Assembly: GCA_965119745.1 (NCBI GenBank)
Contig: OZ221973.1
Coordinates: forward strand, 2,852,001 to 2,916,000
Direction: 5' to 3'
DNA: 64,000 nucleotides
DNA from: CAJFUR01 sp904420575
GTDB taxonomy: Bacteria; Actinomycetota; Coriobacteriia; Coriobacteriales; Eggerthellaceae
In this document: piece by piece, positions 26,653-39,465 of the stretch
Layout of the letters: each line of letters begins with the position of its first letter
Numbering within the stretch: position 1 is the first letter of the stretch
The notes under the pieces: model-generated
Told to the model about the DNA's origin: nothing
Seen by the model: the letters and a program-made list of their open reading frames with translations, nothing else
The model's database searches: none
Position numbers and translations under genes: made by a program

Positions 26653-28494
26653 CTAACGCCCGTGCCGCGTGAAGCTGTACGTGGGAACCGCCTCTTCAAG
26701 CACGCGGATGGCCTCGGCATCGCTTTTGCCCAAGGCCGATTCCAGTTCCTGCAGCTTGGCCGCCACTTCGTCGTAGCCGATCTCCTGCCCGGTCGATATC
26801 ATAATGGAGGCGTTGTCGGTGGGAAGCGTGTCCTCTTCGTCCATGAGCAGCTCTTCGTACATCTTCTCGCCATCGCGCAGGCCCGTGTAGGTTATCGCGA
26901 TGTCCTCTCCTACCGTCAGTCCCGACAAGCGAATGAGGTTCTTCGCCAAATCGACGATCTTCACCGGCTCGCCCATGTCGAGAATGAATATCTCGCCGCC
27001 TTTGGCCATGCCGCCTGCCTGGATGACCAACCGGGCCGCTTCCGGTATCGTCATGAAGTAACGCTGTATGTCCGGATGCGTGACCGTCACCGGCCCGCCT
27101 TGGGCTATCTGCCGCTTGAACAAGGGTATGACACTGCCATTGGAGCCGAGCACATTGCCGAACCGGACTGCAGTGAAGATCGTTTTCGAAGTGTGGGCGT
27201 AATACTGCATGACCATCTCGCCCATGCGTTTCGTGGCACCCATGACGCTCGTCGGATTCACCGCTTTGTCGGTGGAGATGAAAATGAAGTGGGATGCTCC
27301 GTAACTGTCGGCGGCATGGACCACGTTGAGGGTGCCGAAGACGTTGTTCTGCACCGCTTCGCGCGGGCATACCTCCATCAAGGGGACGTGCTTGTGCGCC
27401 GCAGCGTGGAAGACGGCAGAAGGGCGATACTTCTCGAACACCTCGTTTATGCGCGCCGCATCGCACACGTTGCCGATCTCGATGACCACTTCGATGTGGT
27501 GGTATTCCGCCATCAGCTCCTGCCGCAGCATGTAGGCATCGTTCTCGTACATGTCGAAAATCACGATGCGCTCCGGTGCCACTTTCGCCAGCTGCCGGCA
27601 GAGCTCGCTGCCGATGGAACCGCCGCCGCCCGTGACGAGGATCGCCTTGCCGGCTATGTAGCTCGAAGCAATGCGCGTGTCGAGCATGATTTCCTCGCGC
27701 CCCAGCAGGTCGGTGACCTCCACGTCGCGCAAGGCAACGCCCTCGAGTTCGTCCACGCGCAATTCGCGTATGTTCGGCAGCGTCTTGAGGCTGCAATCGG
27801 TCTCGGTGCAGATGGCATAGATGCGCTTTCTCTCCTCCGCCGTGGCAGAAGGAATGGCGACGACGATCTGCTCGATGTCGAAGCGTTCGACCAGCGAGAC
27901 GATGCTGTCGCTCGAACCCGCCACCTTCACCCCATGGATGCGCAGGCCTTGCTTCGACGGATCGTCGTCCGTGGCGACGATGGGAACGCCCGGCATGTTG
28001 GGATCCTTCGACGCCATACGGTCGATGGTGAGGGAACCGGTCTCGCCGGCCCCCACCACGAGCGTCCGCGGCCGTTCGACTGCCGATCTCGAGAAAGCAT
28101 GTTTCTTGCGGCGCTGGATGCGCCATACCATGCGGATCCCCCCCATGATGAGCACCAGCAAGATGGCCGAGACGACAAACACCCGGATGGGAAGTCTCAC
28201 GTCGATGACCCACAAGAACACGGCACCTATGAGCGTCGACAGAAGAATCGCGAACACGATCTGGAGCGCCTCGTCGATGCTGGCATATTCCCATAGGTTG
28301 TTGTACAGGTGGAAGGCTGCGAGAACCCCCACGTTGATCAATGCCAGGATGCCGAGCATGAAGTAGATCTCGTTGTTGACGAACACGAAACCCCGAACGT
28401 CGGTCAGCACCGATGCCAGCCAATACGCCACATAGGTGGCGACGATGTCAAGCAAAAGCAAAAGCGCCGTTCGTTTCGATATGCGTAGATCCAT
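26653..28494 (-). CDS. Membrane-bound UDP-GlcNAc 4,6-dehydratase, PglF/CapD/WbpM-like
   Basis: 613 residues. Four N-terminal membrane helices (to about residue 125) are followed by a Rossmann-like domain (VVGAGETGSLTIDRM, about residues 160-270) and a catalytic short-chain dehydrogenase domain beginning VTGGGGSIGSELCRQ (about residue 290). FISTDKAVNPTSVMGATKR carries the Asp-Lys and the Met-x3-Lys that replaces Tyr-x3-Lys in the large-form dehydratases. It converts UDP-GlcNAc to the 4-keto-6-deoxy sugar used by the PglE-like aminotransferase. It is convergent with the TagO-like gene and directly follows the rRNA operon on the same strand. Confidence 0.92.
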   Translation of the reverse strand: MDLRISKRTALLLLLDIVATYVAYWLASVLTDVRGFVFVNNEIYFMLGILALINVGVLAAFHLYNNLWEYASIDEALQIVFAILLSTLIGAVFLWVIDVRLPIRVFVVSAILLVLIMGGIRMVWRIQRRKKHAFSRSAVERPRTLVVGAGETGSLTIDRMASKDPNMPGVPIVATDDDPSKQGLRIHGVKVAGSSDSIVSLVERFDIEQIVVAIPSATAEERKRIYAICTETDCSLKTLPNIRELRVDELEGVALRDVEVTDLLGREEIMLDTRIASSYIAGKAILVTGGGGSIGSELCRQLAKVAPERIVIFDMYENDAYMLRQELMAEYHHIEVVIEIGNVCDAARINEVFEKYRPSAVFHAAAHKHVPLMEVCPREAVQNNVFGTLNVVHAADSYGASHFIFISTDKAVNPTSVMGATKRMGEMVMQYYAHTSKTIFTAVRFGNVLGSNGSVIPLFKRQIAQGGPVTVTHPDIQRYFMTIPEAARLVIQAGGMAKGGEIFILDMGEPVKIVDLAKNLIRLSGLTVGEDIAITYTGLRDGEKMYEELLMDEEDTLPTDNASIMISTGQEIGYDEVAAKLQELESALGKSDAEAIRVLEEAVPTYSFTRHGR

Positions 28495-28641
28495 CTTCTG
28501 ATTTCCTCACCTGGAAAGGGACGTTCGCAAATGAACATTGTATACGAATGTCAACCGGATTGAAACGTCCCGGCCGAACGTCCCGGCCGCCGGCACCGGC
28601 GAGCGCCGGTTCCCATGCGTTCGGCACCCCCCCCAGACGTG

Positions 28642-28679
28642 GCAGGGCCCCGGGGGCGACTGCGCCCCCGGGGCCCTGC
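28642..28679 (-). terminator. rRNA operon terminator hairpin
   Basis: A perfect 17-bp GC-rich stem (28642-28658 with 28663-28679) and four-base loop, lying about 20 bases downstream of the 5S 3' end in the minus direction. No T-run follows. Its position and strength fit termination of the rRNA transcript before the dehydratase gene. Confidence 0.7.
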
Positions 28680-28697
28680 GAAAGGAAAGCATCCTCC

Positions 28698-28815
28698 ATG
28701 GGCGCGACGTCCTGTCCTCCCGCGGCCTCGCGCCGCAGTACTCTCGGCGATGGGGGGCTTAACTGCCGGGTTCGGAATGGGGCCGGGTGATCCCCCCCTC
28801 CGTGGTCGCGCCCAT
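28698..28815 (-). rRNA. rrf: 5S ribosomal RNA
   Basis: Read on the minus strand, the ends ATGGGCGCGAC and GTCGCGCCCAT pair. Between them are the typical 5S blocks CCCATTCCGAACCCGG and GCCGAGAGTACTGC. The length is about 118 bases. Ends are by eye and may be off by a few bases. Confidence 0.9.
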
Positions 28816-28929
28816 GGGGGATGCTCCCATGGGACTTCTCGTCCCGCCAGGGGCCTTCCGGGCCGCCCTGGCGTCCGCATGCGCGCGACATCGCGTGGCG
28901 CCCTCCCGCGAGAGGAGGAGCCTCGTGAA

Positions 28930-33705
<4,776 letters not shown>

Positions 33706-33924
33706 GGCCCCTCGCGGGGCCGGCTTCTCTTGGATGCTTGGTTCTGGTAAAGCTCTGTTGTCCGTTTCGCCGCCTCCCCTGCCCGGCTGGGTCGGGTGGC
33801 GGCGGGGTCCGTCTGGCTTGTTTATCCATCCATGATTCGTTTCCGCAGTATCCGGTTTTCAAGGTTCCCGCAGGGCCCCTCGGGCCCTGCCCGCGCCCGC
33901 TCTCGGCGAGACGCGCAAGGAGAC

Positions 33925-33953
33925 ATATTACCTTCCCGTCACCCTCCCGTCAA
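33925..33953 (-). promoter_or_regulatory. rRNA operon promoter
   Basis: On the minus strand TTGACG (33953-33948), a 17-base spacer and TAATAT (33930-33925). Upstream is an A/T-rich stretch (AAAATTTTTT and GAAAAAAG, about 33958-33985) that fits an UP element. Initiation near 33918 leaves a leader of about 210 bases before 16S, with a GGCCCC...GGGGCC hairpin at 33706-33721. The same two boxes and spacer occur at the tRNA promoter (36990-37018). Confidence 0.8.
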
Positions 33954-34062
33954 GCACTTTTTTCCGTTTCCGGGAAAAAATTTTCGGGGGAGGAAGCTCT
34001 CGACGAAGCAAACACCCCTTCGACGAGCGGGTTTGTGCGCTCTCCTTCAAACGCAGCTTGCC

Positions 34063-34068
34063 TATAAT
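34063..34068 (+). promoter_or_regulatory. Candidate -10 element for the CCA-adding enzyme gene
   Basis: TATAAT lies at 34063-34068, about 200 bases before the gene, with no clear -35 at the right distance. The region 33960-34200 is much more A/T-rich than its surroundings and serves the divergent rRNA operon and this gene. Confidence 0.35.
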
Positions 34069-34270
34069 ACAGATGCTTCAACCGTTTTGCAAGGGCAATT
34101 TTCAATTTTTCTCACAATTCATTACAAGCCCGCTCATCATGCTGCGAACCACACGGCGAAACGGTATCATGACATACTATTATAAGCATGTTGCGGGAAA
34201 ACCCGTGCGGCGGGCAAGGCCTCCTTCGTTCGCCCCACGATCCCGCCCCGCCGATCGCGAGAGGAGGTTC

Positions 34271-35725
34271 ATGGGCATGGCGGACGGCTCGCAAGGCGAA
34301 AAGAAGGGCCCCGCGCCCAAAACGGCGCTTTCGCCGGCGCGACGTCTGGCCGAGCTGCCTTCGCATGCCGCGCGGGCGCTCTCCATCCTGGAAGGCGCGG
34401 GACACGAGGCATGGTGCGTCGGAGGGTTCGTGCGCGACGCGCTGCTGGGACGACCCTGCGCCGACGTCGACATCGCAACCAGCGCCTCATGGCAAGCTGC
34501 GCAGCGCGCCTTCGAGGACGCCGGCTGCCGCACGCACGAAACGGGCACGGCGCATGGCACCGTCACGGCCGTGGTGGGAGGCACGCCGGTGGAGGTCACC
34601 ACCTATCGCGTCGAAGGCGCCTATGGCGATGCACGGCATCCTTCGCAGGTCTCGTTCGTCCGCAACATCGAAGAGGATCTCGCTCGGCGCGACTTCACCG
34701 TCAACGCCCTGGCCTATCACCCTGCGCGCGGGCTGCTGGACCCTTTCGGCGGGGCGGCCGACCTCGAAGCCGGCGCCCTGCGCGCGGTGGGCGACCCGCA
34801 GGAGCGTTTCGGGGAGGACGCGCTGCGCATCCTGCGTGCCTGCCGCTTCGCCTCGCAGCTGGGTTTTGCGATAGAGGACGAGACGTACGACGCCCTGCTG
34901 TCCCACAAGCACCTGCTCGCCCGCATCTCCGCAGAGCGCGTCACGCACGAGCTGGACGGCTTCGTGCGCGGCGCTTTCGTTCACGACGCGCTCATGCGCA
35001 CGGTCGACGTGCTGGCGGCCGTGCTGCCCGAACTGGTGGCCATGAAGGGATTCGACCAGCGCTCCCCTTACCATATATACGACGTCTTGGAGCATACGGC
35101 CTGGACTCTGCACCATGCGCCCGAGGATCCGCTCGTGCGATGGGCGGCGCTCTTCCACGACGTCGGCAAGCCGGCCTCGTTCTTCGTGGGCGAGAACGGC
35201 GTTGGCCACACCTACGGGCATGCCGCCATCGGCGTGCAGGTGGCGCGCGGCGCGTTCCAGCGGCTGCGCCTGCCGAGCGCGTTCTGCGACCGCGTGACGA
35301 CCCTGATCGCCCATCACGACGACGTCCTTGAACCCACCCCGAAGGCGGTCAAGCGCACCATCGCGCGCATGGGGGGAGATCCCTCGCTGTTCGCGGCGTT
35401 GTGCAAGCTCAAGCGGGCAGACGCGTTGGCGCACGGTCCCGGCTGCGCGGACCGCGTGCTGCTGGCCGGTCGGCTGGAAGAGACGCTGTCCCGAGTGCTC
35501 GCCGACGGCGAAGCGTTCTGCCGCAAGAAGCTGGCCCTGGACGGCAACGCCGTGATGTCGCTGGGCGTGCCGGCAGGACGCGCCGTGGGCGCGGCCTTGG
35601 CGGCGGCGCTCGACGCGGTCATTGACGACGAGGTGGAGAACGACCCCGCATCGCTCGCCGCCTTCGTGCGGGGATGGGCTGCCGAGCAGGCCGACCTTGC
35701 CCGCGCGCGCCAGAGCGGGGAGTGA
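34271..35725 (+). CDS. cca: CCA tRNA nucleotidyltransferase / poly(A) polymerase family with HD domain
   Basis: 484 residues. ATG 34271 is preceded by GAGAGGAGG at good spacing; the frame is open further upstream but A/T-rich and non-coding. WCVGGFVRDALLGRPCADVDIAT holds the polymerase-beta Gly-Gly and the catalytic Asp-x-Asp (read in parts), then RRDFTVNALAYHP and DALRILRACRFASQLGF, the class II CCA-adding signatures. AALFHDVGKPASFF begins an HD phosphohydrolase domain. It adds or repairs the 3' CCA of tRNA. The two tRNA genes nearby already encode CCA, so repair would suffice for them. Confidence 0.92.
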   Translation: MGMADGSQGEKKGPAPKTALSPARRLAELPSHAARALSILEGAGHEAWCVGGFVRDALLGRPCADVDIATSASWQAAQRAFEDAGCRTHETGTAHGTVTAVVGGTPVEVTTYRVEGAYGDARHPSQVSFVRNIEEDLARRDFTVNALAYHPARGLLDPFGGAADLEAGALRAVGDPQERFGEDALRILRACRFASQLGFAIEDETYDALLSHKHLLARISAERVTHELDGFVRGAFVHDALMRTVDVLAAVLPELVAMKGFDQRSPYHIYDVLEHTAWTLHHAPEDPLVRWAALFHDVGKPASFFVGENGVGHTYGHAAIGVQVARGAFQRLRLPSAFCDRVTTLIAHHDDVLEPTPKAVKRTIARMGGDPSLFAALCKLKRADALAHGPGCADRVLLAGRLEETLSRVLADGEAFCRKKLALDGNAVMSLGVPAGRAVGAALAAALDAVIDDEVENDPASLAAFVRGWAAEQADLARARQSGE

Positions 35726-35881
35726 GGCGTACCCCTTCGCCTTCGCCCGCTGCCGCCCGTGCCGGGGGTAACGCCTCCCTTTCCCTGCGTCAACGCAGAG
35801 GTTCCCTCTGCGAGATGCCGGCCCTCCCCCTCCTATACTGAGGCGGCGAGACCCACCGACACAGCGAAAGCGAGGACTCCC

Positions 35882-36640
35882 ATGGAAGGAAACGTGGAAA
35901 CCACCTGGCCGCGCACCACAGAGCAGCCTGTGCAGGACAAAGCCGCACATGCGACGGGCACCATGCGCATCACCGTCACCGAGAACGGGCCCTACGTGGT
36001 CAAAGGAGGCGTTCCTCTCGACGAGGCGGCAATCGTGCCCGTGGCAGGACACCGCGAGTACCGCACGGGCCGCACGTTCAGCGACCAGGAAACCTACGCG
36101 CTCTGCCGCTGCGGCAGGACGAGCACGCCGCCCTTCTGCGACGGATCGCATCTGGAAGGCTTCGACGGAACCGAGACGGCCGGGCACGAGCCCTACCGCG
36201 ACCGCGCCGACGTGTATCCTGGCGACGGGGTCTACCTCTTCGACGACAACCGGTGCGCCTACGCCCGTTTCTGCCACCGCGAGGACGGCGACGTGTGGTC
36301 GCTGACGGAGGCTTCTTACGACCCCCACTACAAGCGCGAGGCCGTCCGCGCCTCGTCCGACTGCCCTGCCGGACGGCTCACCCATGTGGACACGGAGACC
36401 TCGCAGGTGTACGAGCCGAGCCTGGCGCCCGGCATCACGCTTCTGGAGGACACGGAGGAAGGCGTGAGCGGTCCCCTGTTCGTGCATGGGCGCATCACGT
36501 TGGAAGCCGCAGACGGCACCGAATACGAACTGCGCAACCGCTACGCGCTCTGCCGCTGCGGCGCGTCGCGCAACAAACCCTTCTGCGACGCCCTGCACGT
36601 GAACGTGGGGTTCTCCGACGGTTTCGACCAGCGGCGCTGA
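35882..36640 (+). CDS. CDGSH iron-sulfur domain protein with two CDGSH motifs
   Basis: 252 residues from ATG 35882, with GAGGA about eight bases upstream. Domain order: a short N-terminal part with YVVKGGVPLDEAAIVP; the first CDGSH, CRCGRTSTPPFCDGSH (about residue 75); a middle segment with CAYARFCH and SDCPAGRL like divergent 4Fe-4S monocluster proteins; and a second CDGSH-like CRCGASRNKPFCDALH near residue 223, where Gly is replaced by Ala and Ser by Leu. Each CDGSH would bind a 2Fe-2S cluster through three Cys and one His. Probably a soluble redox or iron-handling protein; the exact role is unknown. Confidence 0.85.
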   Translation: MEGNVETTWPRTTEQPVQDKAAHATGTMRITVTENGPYVVKGGVPLDEAAIVPVAGHREYRTGRTFSDQETYALCRCGRTSTPPFCDGSHLEGFDGTETAGHEPYRDRADVYPGDGVYLFDDNRCAYARFCHREDGDVWSLTEASYDPHYKREAVRASSDCPAGRLTHVDTETSQVYEPSLAPGITLLEDTEEGVSGPLFVHGRITLEAADGTEYELRNRYALCRCGASRNKPFCDALHVNVGFSDGFDQRR

Positions 36641-36720
36641 CGAGCGGGCGTCTTGGCGGCCGCGGCAAAGCCCCCGACGCCCCCGTCCGAAGCCGTGCGC
36701 AGGGACATGGAGATGAAGAA

Positions 36721-36746
36721 AGGCCGGGGGCGTACGCCCCCGGCCT
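36721..36746. terminator. Bidirectional terminator hairpin between the CDGSH gene and tRNA-Glu
   Basis: AGGCCGGGGGCG (36721-36732) pairs perfectly with 36735-36746. On the plus side TGTTGTTT follows; on the minus side TTCTTCATCT follows, so it can end both the iron-sulfur gene and the tRNA transcript. Confidence 0.8.
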
Positions 36747-36756
36747 GTTGTTTCCT

Positions 36757-36833
36757 TGGTAGCTCCGACCGGATTCGAACCGGCGACCTCCGCCTTGAGA
36801 GGGCGGCGTCCTAAACCGCTAGACGACGGAGCC
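36757..36833 (-). tRNA. tRNA-Glu (anticodon CTC)
   Basis: On the minus strand the gene starts GGCTCCGTCGTCTAGCGG, has the anticodon loop CCTCTCA (CTC) on a GCCGC-type stem, a T arm with GGTTCGAATCC, and ends CGGAGCTA plus an encoded CCA. The first acceptor pair reads G-T. It is 31 bases downstream of tRNA-Gln in the same transcript. Confidence 0.93.
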
Positions 36834-36864
36834 ACATGGTGCGCTGTGCAGTATACCGTAAAAA

Positions 36865-36938
36865 TGGCTGGGGTGGAAGGAGTCGAACCCTCACATACGG
36901 CACCAGAAACCGCTGTCCTGCCATTAGACGACACCCCA
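36865..36938 (-). tRNA. tRNA-Gln (anticodon CTG)
   Basis: On the minus strand it starts TGGGGTGTCGTCTAATGG, with anticodon loop TTCTGGT (CTG), a T arm with GGTTCGACTCC, and ends CACCCCAG plus encoded CCA. The U1-A72 first pair is typical of tRNA-Gln. Confidence 0.93.
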
Positions 36939-36989
36939 TCGGCTGCCCGATGCGCGCCTTGCCGAAGCAAGACGCAAGCGCGAGTGAAT

Positions 36990-37018
36990 ATATTACGGGC
37001 AACGTTACGCCGCGTCAA
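36990..37018 (-). promoter_or_regulatory. tRNA-Gln/tRNA-Glu promoter
   Basis: On the minus strand TTGACG (37018-37013), 17-base spacer, TAATAT (36995-36990). The boxes and spacing are identical to the rRNA promoter. The rest of 36939-37220 (about 280 bases) shows no gene. Confidence 0.8.
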
Positions 37019-37220
37019 GCCCCCAATGCCCGAAATTTCAAAAACCTGCGTGCCTGCGCATGCCAAGGCGGAGCGCAGGCGACGCTTCCGGCACCCGGCC
37101 CGTAGCCGCGTGTGCGCGCCTTGCTCGCCCGCGCGCACTGGGGGAGACGCCGGCGCGGGCACCCGGCTTCGCCCGAACCGGGGCCGTGGGCCAGCGCCGG
37201 ACTCGAGCCGGCAGGACGGG

Positions 37221-38021
37221 CTAGCGCCGGACCAGGTAGCCATGGTCGAGCGGGCCCGATCCACGCCCCAGGTCGAGCCCGGCGGCCAGCGCTCCGGAGA
37301 CGTAGTCCTTCGCTGCGCGCACCGCTTCCGTCAGCGGAAGTCCGCGCGCCAGGCCGCAGGCGATGGCGGAGGACAGCGTGCAGCCCGTCCCATGCGTGTT
37401 CGCCGTCTCGATGCGTTCGCCGCGCAGCCACGTCGTGGTGCCGTCGGGAAGGCGCAGCAGGTCGTCGGCGTGCGCGCCGTGCCCGCCCTTCACCAGCACG
37501 GCCGCCTTCCCGCCGCCCAAGCGGGCAATGGCCTGCGCGGCACGTTCGACGTCGCCCTCCCCTTCCAGAGGAAAGCCGCAGAGCGCAGCCGCCTCCGGCA
37601 GGTTCGGCGTCACGACCGTCGCCAGCGGGAACAGCTTCTCGACGAGCGTGGCCGCGGCATCGTCCGAAATGAGCTTCGCGCCGCTCGTGGCCACCATGAC
37701 GGGATCCACCACCACGTTCTCGGCATGGTTGCGCGTAAGCGCTTCGGCGATGGCCTCCACGATGGCCGCCGACGACACCATGCCCACCTTCACGGCCGCC
37801 GGACGGATGTCTTCGAACACGACGTCGATCTGTTGGGCGACGAACGCCGGGTCCACGTCGAGGACGCCGAAGACGCCGGTGGTGTTCTGCGCCGTGAGCG
37901 CCGTCACGGCCGTTTCGGCGAACAGGCCCAGCGCCGCGATCGTCTTGATGTCGGCCTGGATGCCCGCCCCGCCGCTGGAATCCGACCCTGCGATGCTCAG
38001 CACCGCTTCCATGGACGCCAT
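37221..38021 (-). CDS. thiD: Hydroxymethylpyrimidine/phosphomethylpyrimidine kinase
   Basis: 266 residues from ATG 38021 (second ATG at 38012). AVLSIAGSDSSGGAGIQADI is the ThiD N-terminus, VVVDPVMVATSGAKLI the middle motif, and NTHGTGCTLSSAIACGLA the ribokinase-type anion hole with the catalytic Asp/Gly region. It phosphorylates HMP and HMP-phosphate to HMP-diphosphate for ThiE. It starts eight bases after the isochorismatase-like gene, so they are co-transcribed. Confidence 0.93.
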   Translation of the reverse strand: MASMEAVLSIAGSDSSGGAGIQADIKTIAALGLFAETAVTALTAQNTTGVFGVLDVDPAFVAQQIDVVFEDIRPAAVKVGMVSSAAIVEAIAEALTRNHAENVVVDPVMVATSGAKLISDDAAATLVEKLFPLATVVTPNLPEAAALCGFPLEGEGDVERAAQAIARLGGGKAAVLVKGGHGAHADDLLRLPDGTTTWLRGERIETANTHGTGCTLSSAIACGLARGLPLTEAVRAAKDYVSGALAAGLDLGRGSGPLDHGYLVRR

Positions 38022-38029
38022 GGTTCCGC

Positions 38030-38626
38030 CTAGCGTTCGAAGAGGGTCAGCGCCTCGTCGGTGGTCACGACGGCGGCCGCGTAACACGTCTCCATGTAGG
38101 CAAGCCCCTCCTCCTGGTCGCCCACCAGGAAGGTGGCCGTGGCGTCCGACACGACCACGATGTCGAAATTGTTGAAGTACGCGTCGGCCACCGTATGGCG
38201 CACGCAGATGTTCGTGTCCATGCCGACGCAGACGAGCGTCGTCACGCCCAGCTCGTCCAGAAGAAGACGCAGGCCCGTCTGGAAGAATGCGCTGTAACGG
38301 CGCTTCTCGACGGTGAAGTCCCCTTCTTGCGGGTCGAGCAAGGGCGACGTCTGCGCCTCGGGCGTGCCTGCGATGCCGTGCTCTCCCCACAGGTCCAATT
38401 CGTGGTCGAGGCCGGGAAGGTGCGCGTCGTTCGCGAACACCACCGGCACACCGTGCGTGCGGGCGGCGGCGGCCAGCCGCGCCGTGTTCTCGATCGCGGG
38501 CTTCAGGACGGGTTCCAGAGGCGTGCCCGTGGGGTCGCCCAGCTCGTCGATGACGACGAGCGCGCATTCGTCGGGATCGATGGCGTCAATGTCGACCATG
38601 GTCTTCTTCGTTTCGTCTCCCAGCAT
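38030..38626 (-). CDS. Isochorismatase-like cysteine hydrolase in the thiamine cluster
   Basis: 198 residues from ATG 38626, which has AAAGGA about eight bases upstream; an ATG at 38644 lacks a ribosome site. The catalytic triad of the family can be read: Asp in LVVIDELGD, Lys in TVEKRRYSAF, Cys in GMDTNICVRHT. Relatives hydrolyse amides such as nicotinamide, ureidoacrylate or N-carbamoylsarcosine, or isochorismate. Its tight coupling to thiD suggests a role in thiamine-pyrimidine salvage or repair, but that is inference; the substrate is unknown. Confidence 0.85.
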   Translation of the reverse strand: MLGDETKKTMVDIDAIDPDECALVVIDELGDPTGTPLEPVLKPAIENTARLAAAARTHGVPVVFANDAHLPGLDHELDLWGEHGIAGTPEAQTSPLLDPQEGDFTVEKRRYSAFFQTGLRLLLDELGVTTLVCVGMDTNICVRHTVADAYFNNFDIVVVSDATATFLVGDQEEGLAYMETCYAAAVVTTDEALTLFER

Positions 38627-38683
38627 GGGAAGTCCTTTCGTCATGGTGTCGGCGGGGCTGCATCGCCCCACGTCGTTTCAGGC

Positions 38684-38719
38684 AAAAGCGGACGGGCCGC
38701 CTAGGTCTGGACCGTCCGC
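38684..38719 (-). terminator. Terminator after thiE
   Basis: On the minus strand GCGGACGG (38719-38712) pairs with CCGTCCGC (38695-38688), followed by TTTTGC. It lies 74 bases after the thiE stop and separates the thiC-thiM-thiE transcript from the hydrolase-thiD pair. A second smaller hairpin (AGGGCGG/CCGCCCT) overlaps the thiE stop at 38773-38793. Confidence 0.65.
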
Positions 38720-38792
38720 CCCCGTTCGAGCCGCTTCGTCCGGCCGCGCAACGCCCTTTGCGAAACGCCTTCAGGGCGGTCGGCTTCCGCCC

Positions 38793-39440
38793 TCATTCTA
38801 GCACGGCACGCACCCGGGCCGCGAGCGTGCGGGCGGCGGCTTGCGGGTCCGCAGCGGCGAACAGCGCCGAGACGACCGCGGCCCCGTCAACGCCGGTGCC
38901 GGCAAGCGCTGGCACCGTGCGCTCGTTCAACCCGCCGATGGCGACGACGGGCACGTCCACGGCCTGGCAGACGGCGCGCAGCTCGTCCAGAGAGACGAGC
39001 GTGGCATCAGGCTTGGTGGGCGTTCCGAACAGCGCGCCCACTCCCAGGTAGTCGGCACCCGCCGCCTGCGCGGCCAGCGCCTGCCCCACGGTCTGCACCG
39101 ACACACCGACGATCTTGTCCGGCCCCAGAAGATCGCGCGCGTCCGCGCAGGCGGCGTCGTCCTGGCCGACGTGCACGCCGTCTGCCTGCGCCTCGAGAGC
39201 GGCCTGCACGTCGTCGTCCACGACGAACGGCACCCCCGCCTGACGGCACAGCGGCAGAATGGCGCGGGCGAGCGCCACGGTCTCCTCGTGCGGGGCGTCC
39301 TTCTCGCGCAGCTGCACGAACGTGGCACCGCCTGCAAGCACCTCGGCCACGCAGCCGGGCAACGTGCGACCGGCCAGCCACGTGCGGTCCGTCACCGCAT
39401 AGAGCGCCATCGCCCGGCGCAGCCTTTCCCGTGGATACAT
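38793..39440 (-). CDS. thiE: Thiamine-phosphate synthase
   Basis: 215 residues from ATG 39440. LYAVTDRTWLAGR opens the TIM barrel, FVQLREKDAPHEET is the phosphate/diphosphate-binding segment, DGVHVGQDDAACADAR the metal-binding segment, and VVAIGGLNERTV the last phosphate loop. It joins HMP-diphosphate and thiazole phosphate to thiamine phosphate. It follows thiM by 25 bases. Confidence 0.93.
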   Translation of the reverse strand: MYPRERLRRAMALYAVTDRTWLAGRTLPGCVAEVLAGGATFVQLREKDAPHEETVALARAILPLCRQAGVPFVVDDDVQAALEAQADGVHVGQDDAACADARDLLGPDKIVGVSVQTVGQALAAQAAGADYLGVGALFGTPTKPDATLVSLDELRAVCQAVDVPVVAIGGLNERTVPALAGTGVDGAAVVSALFAAADPQAAARTLAARVRAVLE

Positions 39441-39465
39441 GGGGCGCCTCCTTCCCTTCGAAGCC

